A stretch of DNA of 24,106 nt from Clostridia bacterium (GCA_017620115.1 JAFZRB010000290.1:1-24106), one strand, 5' to 3'; counted from the stretch's first letter, positions 1 through 7,914 are shown. Notes: a model not told the origin generated them from the sequence alone. Made by a program: numbers and translations.

Positions 1-41
1 CCAGACGCCGTTGTTCGGGCGGGAATGAAGCGATGCGAAGA

Positions 42-86
42 AGCAGGGACATGACGCAGAAAGTGGCGCCGTGTCCCTGCTTTTTT
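42..86 (+). terminator. Rho-independent terminator of an upstream, off-window gene
   Basis: Arms at 42-57 and 66-81 pair over 16 positions, with one mismatch and one G-U pair, around an 8-nt loop, and six T follow at 81-86. The T-run lies on the plus-strand side, so it ends a plus-strand transcript entering from the left of the window. It sits 24 nt from the end of the convergent methyltransferase gene and may also limit read-through from that side. The last codons of the upstream gene may lie in bases 1-28, but this cannot be established. Confidence 0.8.
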
Positions 87-109
87 ATGGTCATATGGGC
101 AAAAAATGG

Positions 110-1435
110 CTACAGGTGGATGCGTAGACCCTTTGGGATATGGTTTTTGAGCGAGCCATCGGAGGCCTTGCCCCAGCCCAGCGGCATGCCGCGGTGGGTG
201 ATGAGCGTCCATCCGCGCCTATCGCAGGCCGCGGTCTCTCCCGTGAGCAGGCGCAGCGAGGTTTCCTCGTCGAATTCTGCGGAGGCGGCGGCCTCGTCCG
301 GACGCAGGGCCATGGCCTGCGCGTGATCCGGTTCGATATTATTGCGGCCCAGGCGGCACAAGTGCAGTCCGCAGCGCAGGATCCGCAGCCCGCCGGGATC
401 CGGCAGCGCGCCCGGCAGCGCGCACAATACGTCGCCGCGCGCGATCAGCCGAGGCGCTTCTGTGTGCGCCTCCCAGCCCGGCGCGACGGCTTGCAGCTCA
501 TCAAGCCTGGCGAGGATATCGCGGGCGGGCCGCGCGGGGCGGCAGGAGGCGGGCGGCTCCGGTTCGCCGGCCCTGCGCAGCAGCGCCATGAACTGGCCGT
601 CGCCGCGCGCCCTGTGCGGCCACACGCGCAGGCAGCCGTCCCGCGAAGCGCCGATGCCGTTCAGCGCGAACGGCTGCGGCGAGAAATCGGGATGGCGATC
701 CAAAAAGGCGGCCACGGTCTCTTCGTTCTCGGCGCGGTTGAAGGTGCAGGTGGAATAGACCAGCCGTCCGCCGGGCCTGAGCATCAGCGCCGCCTGGTCG
801 AGTATGCCCGCCTGGCGCGCCGCGCAGCCAACAGGCGACGCTTCGCGCCACTCGAGGCGACTGGCCGGCTCGCGGCGGAACATGCCCTCTCCGGAACAGG
901 GCGCGTCCACGAGGATGGCGTCGAACGCTTCGGGGAAGCGCGCGGCCAGCTCGTGCGGCCAGGCGTTCGTGACCAGCGCGTTGCCGACGCCCAGCCGTTC
1001 CAGCGTGGCGGAGAGTATGCGCGCGCGTCCCGCATCCGGCTCGTTGGCGACGAGCGCGCCGCGTCCGGCCAGCGCCGCGGCGATCTGCCCGGATTTGCCG
1101 CCCGGCGCGGCGCACAGGTCGAGCGCGAGCTCGCCAGGCTGCGCGTTCAGCGCCATCGCGGGGGCCATGGCGCTGGCTTCCTGAATGTAGTACGCGCCGG
1201 CGGCATGCAGCGGCGACAGTCCCGGCCGCGCGTCCGGGGCGACGTAGCGCCCGTCGGGGCACCAGGGCACCGCCCCGTCGCAGAACGGCGCGGCGGCCTC
1301 TTCCGCGCCAGCGCGGAACGGATTCAGGCGCAGCGCGGCGGCATAGGGCTCCTCCAGCGCGGAGAAGAAGAGGTCGGCCTCTTCGCCGAGTTGCGCGCGC
1401 ATGTTTTCGAGAAAAGCGGCGGGAAATTCGATCAT
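110..1435 (-). CDS. rsmF: RsmF/NOL1-NOP2-Sun family rRNA (cytosine-C5) methyltransferase
   Basis: The 441-residue product is an S-adenosylmethionine-dependent rRNA m5C methyltransferase. The SAM-binding motif LDLCAAPGGKSGQ is at residues 105-117, the acidic motif II NEPDAGR near 131, motif IV DAPCSGEGMFRR at 177-188 and the STCTFN motif at 228-233. C180 and C230 are the two cysteines that this family uses for release and catalysis. About 190 residues follow the Rossmann domain, as in the long RsmF/YebU-type proteins with an extra C-terminal RNA-binding region. I chose the ATG at 1435 because GGAGG lies 5 nt upstream and a promoter lies just beyond it; the in-frame ATG at 1543 has neither and would add 36 unconserved residues. 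The gene is a single unit convergent with whatever lies left of the window. The family is certain; the exact rRNA position modified is inferred. Confidence 0.93.
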   Translation of the reverse strand: MIEFPAAFLENMRAQLGEEADLFFSALEEPYAAALRLNPFRAGAEEAAAPFCDGAVPWCPDGRYVAPDARPGLSPLHAAGAYYIQEASAMAPAMALNAQPGELALDLCAAPGGKSGQIAAALAGRGALVANEPDAGRARILSATLERLGVGNALVTNAWPHELAARFPEAFDAILVDAPCSGEGMFRREPASRLEWREASPVGCAARQAGILDQAALMLRPGGRLVYSTCTFNRAENEETVAAFLDRHPDFSPQPFALNGIGASRDGCLRVWPHRARGDGQFMALLRRAGEPEPPASCRPARPARDILARLDELQAVAPGWEAHTEAPRLIARGDVLCALPGALPDPGGLRILRCGLHLCRLGRNNIEPDHAQAMALRPDEAAASAEFDEETSLRLLTGETAACDRRGWTLITHRGMPLGWGKASDGSLKNHIPKGLRIHL

Positions 1436-1463
1436 GGGAGCCTCCGGGCGTTTTGATGCAATC

Positions 1464-1492
1464 AGCATACATCTTTTTCGCCCGCGCGTCAA
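1464..1492 (-). promoter_or_regulatory. SigA-type promoter of the rRNA methyltransferase gene
   Basis: Read on the minus strand, TTGACG (1487-1492) and TATGCT (1464-1469) are separated by exactly 17 nt. Transcription would start about 20 nt upstream of the ATG at 1435. A GCGTCA/TGACGC inverted repeat (1486-1491 and 1501-1506) overlaps the -35 box, but may be chance in GC-rich DNA. Confidence 0.6.
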
Positions 1493-1561
1493 TGACCGGA
1501 TGACGCGACACGCCGCAAAACCGCACATTTGTGAAAAACACAAGTAGTTTCCCGTTTTTCA

Positions 1562-1590
1562 TTGACATGTTTTCTGACAGAATTTATAAT
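1562..1590 (+). promoter_or_regulatory. Perfect consensus SigA promoter of the hydroxyacid dehydrogenase gene
   Basis: TTGACA (1562-1567), a 17-nt spacer and TATAAT (1585-1590) match the housekeeping consensus at all 12 positions. The predicted start near 1597 leaves a leader of about 93 nt before the ATG at 1690. So strong a core promoter in front of a small metabolic enzyme suggests that expression is held down by a repressor. The palindrome in the spacer (1572-1582) is a candidate site. Confidence 0.85.
1572..1582. promoter_or_regulatory. Candidate operator palindrome between -35 and -10
   Basis: TTCTGACAGAA is an 11-bp inverted repeat with a single central base. It lies wholly within the promoter spacer, where a bound protein would block RNA polymerase. 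Its core TCTGACAG recurs at 1640-1647. Binding is inferred; the regulator is not identifiable in this window. Confidence 0.45.
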
Positions 1591-1612
1591 GGAAAAAGAA
1601 TGAAGAAAATGG

Positions 1613-1677
1613 ATTGCCGTCGGGCGGCCTGGAGTTCTGTCTGACAGTTTTGTCCGCCGCGACTGGCCGGCGGCAAT
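1613..1677 (+). promoter_or_regulatory. Structured 5' leader: hairpin abutting the ribosome binding site, second TCTGACAG palindrome in its loop
   Basis: ATTGCCGTCGG (1613-1623) can pair with CCGGCGGCAAT (1667-1677), and the G-rich ribosome binding site (1678-1683) follows directly. The enclosed loop carries CTGTCTGACAG (1637-1647), an 11-bp palindrome sharing TCTGACAG with the site in the promoter spacer; the two centres are 65 bp apart. The layout would suit a repressor binding two DNA sites, or translational control through the hairpin. Both readings are inference. Confidence 0.4.
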
Positions 1678-1689
1678 GGGGGATAACGT

Positions 1690-2685
1690 ATGAACATTTA
1701 TGTGGCGATGCCCTGCGGCGCGGTTCGGGACAGTTTCATACCCGCGGCTGTTCGCGAACGGATCGAGGCCATGGGCGGGACGCGCTGGAACAGCCTTGAA
1801 AGAAACCTGACGGAAGACGAGCTGGCCTGCGAACTGGGCGACGCCCAGGTGTGCGTCACGGGATGGGGCAGCGCGCCGTTCACGGAAAAGGTGCTCGGGG
1901 CTGCCCCGGCGCTGCGCGTCATCGCGCATACGGGCGGCTCGGTCGCCGCGCTGGCGGGCGAAGCGGTCTATGACCGGAATATCCGCGTTATGAGCGGCAA
2001 CGAGCTGTACGCCCAGTCTGTGGCGGAGGGCACGATCGGCTACATACTCGCCTCGCTGAGGCGTATTCCACAGTTTGCCGGACAGCTGCAGCGGGAGGGC
2101 TGGTCGCGGCCCGATTGGACAAACGAAGGCCTGATCGGCCAGCGCGTGGGGCTCGTAGGCTTTGGGGCGGTGGCCAGATACACGGCGAAGCTGCTGCGCG
2201 CGTTCGACGCGGAGATCATGATCTGGGCGGATCATGTGACGCCGGAGGAAGCGGCGCGCTATGGCGCGCGCAAGGCCTCGCTCGAAGAGATCTTTGAAAC
2301 ATGCAAGGTGGTTTCGCTGCATCTGGCCCGGACGCCGGAAACCTATCACATCATCGACGAGCGCTTATTGAGCCTGCTCAGGCCGGACAGCCTGCTGGTG
2401 AATACGGCGCGCGGCGCCATTGTCGACGAGGCGGCCATGGCTCGGTTGCTGCGCGAAGGCCGTTTTCGCGCCGCGCTCGATGTGTACGAGCAGGAGCCGC
2501 TGCCCATGTCCAGCCCGCTTCGCGGATTGGAGAACGCGCTGCTCATCCCGCACATGGGCGGGCCCACGATGGACAGGCGGCTGTTTGTCACGCAGGCGCT
2601 GCTGGACGCGCTGCCGGCCGCGCTGCGCGGCGAAGAGACGTGGCTGGATATCAGCCGCGAGGCCATGCGCCGCATGACGCGATGA
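1690..2685 (+). CDS. D-isomer specific 2-hydroxyacid dehydrogenase (NAD(P)-dependent)
   Basis: The 331-residue protein belongs to the family that includes glyoxylate/hydroxypyruvate reductase and phosphoglycerate dehydrogenase, which interconverts 2-keto acids and D-2-hydroxy acids. The nucleotide-binding glycines are in VGFGAVA (G157, G159). The catalytic triad is R241 in VNTARGAIVDE, E269 in DVYEQEP and H288 in IPHMGG. Length and domain order are normal, with no ACT domain, so a dedicated SerA is unlikely. The substrate cannot be read from the sequence. The start is fixed by GGGGGA at 1678-1683, 6 nt before the ATG. It appears monocistronic: the next gene has its own consensus promoter, although no clear terminator lies between them. 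Its strong promoter and the paired palindromes suggest substrate-responsive repression. Confidence 0.9.
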   Translation: MNIYVAMPCGAVRDSFIPAAVRERIEAMGGTRWNSLERNLTEDELACELGDAQVCVTGWGSAPFTEKVLGAAPALRVIAHTGGSVAALAGEAVYDRNIRVMSGNELYAQSVAEGTIGYILASLRRIPQFAGQLQREGWSRPDWTNEGLIGQRVGLVGFGAVARYTAKLLRAFDAEIMIWADHVTPEEAARYGARKASLEEIFETCKVVSLHLARTPETYHIIDERLLSLLRPDSLLVNTARGAIVDEAAMARLLREGRFRAALDVYEQEPLPMSSPLRGLENALLIPHMGGPTMDRRLFVTQALLDALPAALRGEETWLDISREAMRRMTR

Positions 2686-2766
2686 CGCGGGAAGGCGCGT
2701 GTCCGGAACCTGCGGGGCCGCGGATCAAGCCGCATGTGTTATTAGCCCAATCGCAACGGTTGGATG

Positions 2767-2795
2767 TTGACACGGGATGGACGAAGACGTAAAAT
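2767..2795 (+). promoter_or_regulatory. SigA promoter of the epimerase/dehydratase-MATE unit
   Basis: TTGACA (2767-2772) and TAAAAT (2790-2795) are separated by 17 nt. Transcription should start near 2802. A 6-bp inverted repeat, AATACC at 2796-2801 and GGTATT at 2808-2813, straddles that start and could be an operator or a small leader hairpin. The predicted leader before the ATG at 2865 is about 63 nt. Confidence 0.75.
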
Positions 2796-2864
2796 AATAC
2801 CATATTGGGTATTTTCCATTTTTTCAAACCGAATGGAATTCAGCAGCAAGGCGGAGTTGATTGC

Positions 2865-4856
2865 ATGATAAGCCGAAACAAACCGGCGGAGAAGGCCGCT
2901 TTTCATCTGAAAAGATGGGTTGTCATGGCGTTCCTGATGATGGTATACGACGTGGTCGCCGTGTATTTCTCTTATTTCAGCGCGCTGTGGCTCAGGTTTG
3001 ATCTGAGATTTACCCGGATCCCCGCGACGTATCTTTTGGTTGTGCGGCGGTTTCTCCCCATTTACTGCGTGCTGTGCGTCGTGGTATTCTGGCTGTTCAG
3101 GCTGTACCGGAGTATATGGCGGTTTGCCAGCTACACCGAGGTGATCAGGTTGCTTGCCGCGACGGCGGTCACCTGCGCCTGCCACTGCGCCGGCATAACG
3201 ATTGTCTGCCGCGCGCTGACGGCCCAGACCAGGATGCCCTATTCCTATTTCGCGATGGGTTTCGTCTGTCAGTTTGCCCTGACGCTGCTCGTCCGCTTTG
3301 CCTATCGGCTGGGCAAGCTGATGCACGGCCAGAGAAAGGCTCACAAAAGGGGCAACGCCGTGCTGCTCATCGGCGCCGGGTCGGCGGGGCAGTCGATCCT
3401 TCGGGATATCAATCACACGCAGGAAACCGAAGACCGCGTGGTGTGCCTGATCGACGACGACAGCAACAAATGGGGGCGCTCGATCGACGGCGTGCCCGTC
3501 GTGGGCGGCCGCGAAGAGATCCTCTCCGCCGTGGAGAAATACGGCATCAAAAAGATCTATTTCGCCATTCCCACGGCGACGGGCGAACAGAAGCGGGATA
3601 TCCTGAATATCTGCCAGGAAACGGGCTGCGAGCTGAAACAGCTGCCCGGTATCTATCAGCTGGTCAAGGGCGACGTGACGCTCAGCCAGATGAAGAAGGT
3701 GGACGTGGAGGATCTGCTGGGACGCGATCCGATCAAGGCGGACATGGAGGGCGTCTATCGGTTCATCAACGGCAAAACCGTGCTGGTGACGGGCGGCGGC
3801 GGGAGCATCGGCTCCGAGCTGTGCCGGCAGATTGCGGGTCATCACCCGAAGCAGCTGATCATATTCGATATCTATGAGAACAACGCCTACAGCATCCAGC
3901 TGGAGCTGAAGGATAAATACCCCGAACTCAATCTGGTGACGCTCATCGGTTCCGTGCGCGACAGCCGGCGGATGTTCCAGGTGTTCGAGGAATACAGGCC
4001 GCAGGTCGTGTATCACGCGGCGGCCCACAAGCATGTCCCGCTCATGGAGGACAGCCCGTGCGAGAGCATCAAGAACAACGCGATCGGTACGTATAAAACG
4101 GCCTACGCGGCGATGACGCACGGCTGCGAGCGCTTTGTGCTCATCAGCACGGACAAGGCCGTGAACCCGACGAATATCATGGGCGCGAGCAAGCGGCTGT
4201 GCGAGATGGTGATCCAGTCGTTCGACCGCAAGATCAAGGAGGGCAAGGCGAACGAGCTGCCGCAGCTGTTCACGCACGACGGCGTCGAGGACGTGAAGAG
4301 AGACGGCCAGCTCTTCGGGGATATTAAAACCGAGTTCGTGGCGGTGCGGTTCGGCAATGTGCTGGGCAGCAACGGTTCGGTTATTCCGGTTTTCCGCAAA
4401 CAGATCGAGAAGGGCGGGCCGGTGACGGTGACCCATCCCGACATCATCCGCTATTTCATGACGATTCCGGAGGCGGTCAGCCTCGTCATGCTGGCGGGAA
4501 CCTATGCGCACGGCGGGGAAATCTTCGTACTCGACATGGGCAGCCCCGTGAAGATCGACACGCTGGCCAGAAACCTGATCAAGCTTTCCGGACTCAGGCC
4601 GGATATCGATATCAAAATCGAGTACACGGGCCTCCGGCCGGGCGAGAAGCTCTACGAGGAGAAGCTGATGGCGGAAGAGGGCCTGAAAAAGACCGACAAC
4701 AAGCTGATTCACATCGGTCAGCCGATCCCGTTCGATACGGATCGGTTCCTGAGCCAGCTGGTCGACTTGATGCTGGCCGCTTATCAGAACAAGCCGGACA
4801 TCCGGGAGCGCGTGGCGCAGATCGTGAATACGTACAAGGTCGATAAGGCCGCGTAG
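2865..4856 (+). CDS. Membrane-bound FlaA1/CapD-type nucleoside-diphosphate-sugar epimerase/dehydratase
   Basis: The 663-residue protein fits the CapD/PglF/WbpM group, which converts UDP-GlcNAc-type sugars to 4-keto-6-deoxy intermediates for surface glycans. Four N-terminal membrane segments lie roughly at residues 18-40, 60-80, 93-118 and 127-146. A first nucleotide-binding-like domain follows (IGAGSAG, 169-175), then the catalytic extended-SDR domain with TGGGGSIGSE (309-318), HAAAHKHVPLMED (384-396) and STDKAVNPTN (428-437), whose SxDK replaces the usual YxxxK. About 34 residues between 455 and 488, rich in Lys and Asp, look like an extra loop relative to the family as I know it. The ATG at 2865 has a GGCGGAG site upstream; the earlier ATG at 2805 lies at the transcription start without one. 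The MATE gene follows after 34 nt. No glycosyltransferase or polymerase gene is adjacent, so the glycan is unknown. Confidence 0.92.
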   Translation: MISRNKPAEKAAFHLKRWVVMAFLMMVYDVVAVYFSYFSALWLRFDLRFTRIPATYLLVVRRFLPIYCVLCVVVFWLFRLYRSIWRFASYTEVIRLLAATAVTCACHCAGITIVCRALTAQTRMPYSYFAMGFVCQFALTLLVRFAYRLGKLMHGQRKAHKRGNAVLLIGAGSAGQSILRDINHTQETEDRVVCLIDDDSNKWGRSIDGVPVVGGREEILSAVEKYGIKKIYFAIPTATGEQKRDILNICQETGCELKQLPGIYQLVKGDVTLSQMKKVDVEDLLGRDPIKADMEGVYRFINGKTVLVTGGGGSIGSELCRQIAGHHPKQLIIFDIYENNAYSIQLELKDKYPELNLVTLIGSVRDSRRMFQVFEEYRPQVVYHAAAHKHVPLMEDSPCESIKNNAIGTYKTAYAAMTHGCERFVLISTDKAVNPTNIMGASKRLCEMVIQSFDRKIKEGKANELPQLFTHDGVEDVKRDGQLFGDIKTEFVAVRFGNVLGSNGSVIPVFRKQIEKGGPVTVTHPDIIRYFMTIPEAVSLVMLAGTYAHGGEIFVLDMGSPVKIDTLARNLIKLSGLRPDIDIKIEYTGLRPGEKLYEEKLMAEEGLKKTDNKLIHIGQPIPFDTDRFLSQLVDLMLAAYQNKPDIRERVAQIVNTYKVDKAA

Positions 4857-4890
4857 ATACAGGCCGCCGGATCCAGACGAGGAAGCATTC

Positions 4891-6243
4891 ATGGGCGAAA
4901 CGATCGACAACAAAGCTTTTTACAGGCGCCTGTGCACGCTGGCTCTGCCCATAACGCTGCAGAGCCTGATGCTGGCCGCGGTGGCCGCCTGCGACGCCCT
5001 GATGCTGGGTTGGGTGGCGCAGGAGGAAATGACGGCGGTTTCCCTGGCGACGCAGGTGCAGTTCGTGCAGAATATGTTCCTGGGCGCCGTCACGAGCGCG
5101 GGCGCCATTCTCGGCGCGCAGTATTTCGGCAAGGGCGACAGGCGTACGATTCAGGAACTGTTCAACCTGATACTGCGCTTCTGCGGGCTCATTTCCATCG
5201 GTTTTTTCGCGGCCTGCGAGCTGGTTCCCGAGTATCTGATGCGCTTTTTCGCGCACGACGAAACGCTGCTCCGCATCGGCAGCGCCTATCTGCGCATCGC
5301 GGGCTGGTCGTACCTGCTGAGCGGCGTGTCGCAGTGCTATCTCACCACCATGAAGGTGACCGACCATGTGCCCGCCAGCGCGTGGATCAGCTCCGGCGCG
5401 GTGGTTCTGAACATCGGCTTCAACGCCGTGTTCATCTTCGGCCTGCTGGGCGCGCCGGCGATGAACGCCCGCGGCGCGGCGCTGGCCACGACGCTCGCCC
5501 GCGTGATCGAGCTGGCGCTGTGCCTGACTGTGAGCGCCGGGAAGGACTACGTCCGTCCCGCCTGGCGCAGGTTCTTAAAGGGACAGAAGCGGCTGACCGC
5601 CGATTTCCGCAGGCAATGCATGCCGCTGCTGGGCGCGTTCCTGTTCTGGGGCGTGGGATTCACGTCCTACACCGCGATCATGGGCCATATGGGCGTGGAC
5701 GCCGCGGCGGCCAACTCGGTGGCGGCGGTGGTGCGCGATCTGATCTGCTGCGCCTGCAACGGCATCGGCAGCGCGGCGGGCATCATCGTTGGCAACGAGC
5801 TGGGGGCGGGCCGCCTGGAGCTGGGCAGGGCCTACGGCGTGAAGCTGATGAAAATCTCCTGGGTGGTGGGCTTCGCGTCGCTGGCGCTCGTGCTGGCGCT
5901 GACGCCGCTGGTCGTGAACATAGTGCCCCTGACGGACGAGGCGCACGCTTACCTCACCGGCATGATGGTCATCATGGCCGTCTATATGGTGGGGCGCTGC
6001 GTCAACACGGTTACCATCAACGGCGTTCTGGACGGCGGCGGCGATACGCTCTTCGAGATGTACAGCCTTGCCGTGTGCATGTGGGGCATCGCCATTCCTC
6101 TGGCGCTGCTGGGCGCGTTCGTGTTCCACTGGCATGTGCTGGTCGTGTACGCCTGCACCTGCGTGGACGAGGTGGGCAAACTGCCGTGGGTGATGATACG
6201 GTTCAGGAAATACAAATGGGTGAAGGACCTGACGAGAAGCTGA
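4891..6243 (+). CDS. MATE family efflux transporter / flippase-like exporter
   Basis: The 450-residue protein has about twelve hydrophobic segments and the MATE pattern: an N-terminal LALPITLQSLMLAAV helix, a first-half AVSLATQVQFVQNMFLGAVTSAGAILGAQYFGKGD signature region near residues 48-85, and a matching second half near 270-300 with GSAAGIIVGNELGAG. MATE proteins exchange Na+ or H+ for drugs or metabolites; relatives in the MOP superfamily flip lipid-linked sugars. GAGGAAG lies just upstream of the ATG. The gene starts 34 nt after the epimerase/dehydratase with no terminator between them and is followed by a strong terminator, so the two are probably cotranscribed. That pairing hints at export of an envelope glycan precursor, but an unrelated drug or metabolite exporter is equally possible on sequence alone. 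Confidence 0.92.
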   Translation: MGETIDNKAFYRRLCTLALPITLQSLMLAAVAACDALMLGWVAQEEMTAVSLATQVQFVQNMFLGAVTSAGAILGAQYFGKGDRRTIQELFNLILRFCGLISIGFFAACELVPEYLMRFFAHDETLLRIGSAYLRIAGWSYLLSGVSQCYLTTMKVTDHVPASAWISSGAVVLNIGFNAVFIFGLLGAPAMNARGAALATTLARVIELALCLTVSAGKDYVRPAWRRFLKGQKRLTADFRRQCMPLLGAFLFWGVGFTSYTAIMGHMGVDAAAANSVAAVVRDLICCACNGIGSAAGIIVGNELGAGRLELGRAYGVKLMKISWVVGFASLALVLALTPLVVNIVPLTDEAHAYLTGMMVIMAVYMVGRCVNTVTINGVLDGGGDTLFEMYSLAVCMWGIAIPLALLGAFVFHWHVLVVYACTCVDEVGKLPWVMIRFRKYKWVKDLTRS

Positions 6244-6268
6244 ATGATTCTCCGCCTGCCATAAAGGA

Positions 6269-6305
6269 CGGGAGCCGGCGCATTTTCGCGTGGCTCCCGC
6301 TTTTT
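6269..6305 (+). terminator. Rho-independent terminator after the MATE gene
   Basis: CGGGAGCC (6269-6276) pairs with GGCTCCCG (6292-6299), with three further GC pairs possible inside, and CTTTTT follows. It lies 8 nt before the end of the convergent aminotransferase gene and may work in both directions, though the T-run favours the plus strand. Confidence 0.85.
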
Positions 6306-6313
6306 ACCGGCTA

Positions 6314-7606
6314 TCAGTTTTCCTTTTCCACCAACAGCTTCTTGGCGCTCGAGATCCTTACGCACAGAGTAAAGATATCCATGGCCGTTTGCAGGTCGGC
6401 CAGGCTGGGATAGGTCGGCGCGATGCGGATGTTGGAGTCGTTGGGGTCCTTGCCGTAGGGCCAGGTGGCGCCGGCGGGGGTCATGGTCACGCCGGCCTTC
6501 TTGGTGCGCGCCACAATGTCCTTCGCGCAGCCCGGCAGGGAGTCGAACATGATGAAGTAGCCGCCCAGCGGGCAGGTCCATGTGCCGATCTTAAGCGCGC
6601 CGAGATCGCGTTCCAGCGTGGCTTCCACCGCTTCGAATTTCGGGCGGATGATCTCCGCGTGCTTGCGCATGTGCTCCACCATGCCGTGAATGTCCTTGAA
6701 GAAGCGCACGTGGCGCAGCTGGTTCACCTTGTCGTGCCCGATCGTCTGATGGCGCAGGTACACGAGGAAGTCCTCCATGTTGTTGGGGCTGGTGGCCAAC
6801 GCCGCGATGCCGCTGCCGGGGAAGGTGATCTTCGAGGTGGAGGAGAATTTGTAAACCAGATCGGGATTGCCGGCGCGCTTGCATTCGGCCAGGATCTCGA
6901 TCAGGTAGTCCTGCCGGTGATCGTACAGGTGGTGCATGCCGTAGGCGTTGTCCCAGAAGATGCGGAAATCCGGGGCGGCTGGCTCGAGGCGGGCGAAGCG
7001 CCTCACCGTCTCGTCCGAATAGGAAATGCCCTGCGGGTTGGAATACTTCGGCACGCACCAGATGCCCTTGATGGTGGCGTCTTCCCGCACCAGCCTTTCG
7101 ACCATGTCCATGTCCGGCCCGACGGGCGTCATGGGCACGGGAACCATGCCGATGCCGAAATACTCGGTGATGGCGAAATGCCTGTCATAGCCCGGCACGG
7201 GGCACAGGAATTTCACCTCCGGCAGGCGGCACCAGGGGGTGTTGCCCATCACGCCGTGCGTCCACGCCCGGCTCAGGGTGTCGAACATCACGTTCAGCGA
7301 CGAGTTGCCGTAGATGATGATGTCCTTTGGGTTGTTCTCCATCATGTCGCCCAGCAGCACGCGGGCCTCTTCGATGCCTGTGAGCTGGCCGTAGTTGCGG
7401 CAGTCGGTGCCGTCCTCGCAGGTGAGGTCGGACGCGGAATCCAGCACGTCCATCATGCCCATGGAGAGGTCGAGCTGCTCCTGACAGGGTTTGCCGCGGC
7501 TCATGTCCAGCAGCATGCCCAGCGCCTGAATCCTTTTGTACTGCGCCTGCAGGGAATCCAGCTCCTGGTTCAGCTCCTCGGCTGTCATTTCGATATATGG
7601 CTTCAT
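6314..7606 (-). CDS. Aspartate aminotransferase, subgroup Ic (PLP-dependent, fold type I)
   Basis: The 430-residue enzyme should transfer the amino group between aspartate and 2-oxoglutarate, giving oxaloacetate and glutamate in the cytosol. LDMSRGKP (33-40) and the DGTDCRNYGQLTG stretch (65-77) are typical of subgroup Ic, the group that includes the Corynebacterium AspT and resembles MocR aminotransferase domains. NPQG is at 190-193, the cofactor-binding aspartate and tyrosine are in FWDNAYGMHH (D219, Y222), and the PLP lysine is K259 in KFSSTSKITFPGSG. I started it at the ATG at 7606, which has AAAGGAA 6 nt upstream; the longer in-frame start at 7648 adds a Gly/Arg-rich stretch without support. 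No DNA-binding domain is present, so it is an enzyme and not a MocR regulator. Transcription begins far upstream (near 7776), leaving a leader of about 170 nt. Confidence 0.9.
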   Translation of the reverse strand: MKPYIEMTAEELNQELDSLQAQYKRIQALGMLLDMSRGKPCQEQLDLSMGMMDVLDSASDLTCEDGTDCRNYGQLTGIEEARVLLGDMMENNPKDIIIYGNSSLNVMFDTLSRAWTHGVMGNTPWCRLPEVKFLCPVPGYDRHFAITEYFGIGMVPVPMTPVGPDMDMVERLVREDATIKGIWCVPKYSNPQGISYSDETVRRFARLEPAAPDFRIFWDNAYGMHHLYDHRQDYLIEILAECKRAGNPDLVYKFSSTSKITFPGSGIAALATSPNNMEDFLVYLRHQTIGHDKVNQLRHVRFFKDIHGMVEHMRKHAEIIRPKFEAVEATLERDLGALKIGTWTCPLGGYFIMFDSLPGCAKDIVARTKKAGVTMTPAGATWPYGKDPNDSNIRIAPTYPSLADLQTAMDIFTLCVRISSAKKLLVEKEN

Positions 7607-7782
7607 AATTATTCCTTTCTCATCCGGCGCGCCGCGCCGGGTGTTCACGCCGTTTGGCAGGATCCATTCTCCATGATTCGCGGAACGGCCGCCCGGGAGG
7701 GGCCGCTTCCTGCGAAATTTGAATAATGAATGATATCAATCCTGCAATTCGGCCAATTCCCACAGATAGAGGCAATGGTCTA

Positions 7783-7811
7783 CTTATACCATAACATACA
7801 GGAAATTGCAA
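7783..7811 (-). promoter_or_regulatory. SigA-type promoter of the aminotransferase gene, with a long leader
   Basis: On the minus strand TTGCAA (7806-7811) and TATAAG (7783-7788) have a 17-nt spacer. The predicted transcript starts near 7776, about 170 nt before the ATG at 7606. The leader includes a GC-rich hairpin (CCGGCGC/GCGCCGG) just upstream of the ribosome binding site. I see no T-box consensus in it. Confidence 0.55.
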
Positions 7812-7914
7812 GCGTTTTTTCATGTTTTTTTCGGGAACAGCGCGAGATGCGCGCAGAAAAATGAATCTTCCGGCGCGCTGTGAACCGGTTTTGCCGTTTT
7901 ATCCGCGTGGGAGG

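Noticed and set aside
1..28. Possible last codons of an upstream gene (ending QTPLFGRE, stop at 26-28)
   Set aside because: Eight codons are too few to support a call. The terminator at 42-86 makes an upstream plus-strand gene likely, but its frame is unproven.
2742..4913. A 723-codon minus-strand open frame opposite the epimerase/dehydratase gene
   Set aside because: It is a third-position shadow of a GC-rich gene. Its His/Arg/Leu-rich product has no recognisable motif, and the plus strand carries clear catalytic motifs.
4932..6413. A 493-codon plus-strand frame inside the MATE gene
   Set aside because: It is an Arg/Gly-rich shadow that runs through the MATE terminator; the MATE frame has the expected membrane helices.
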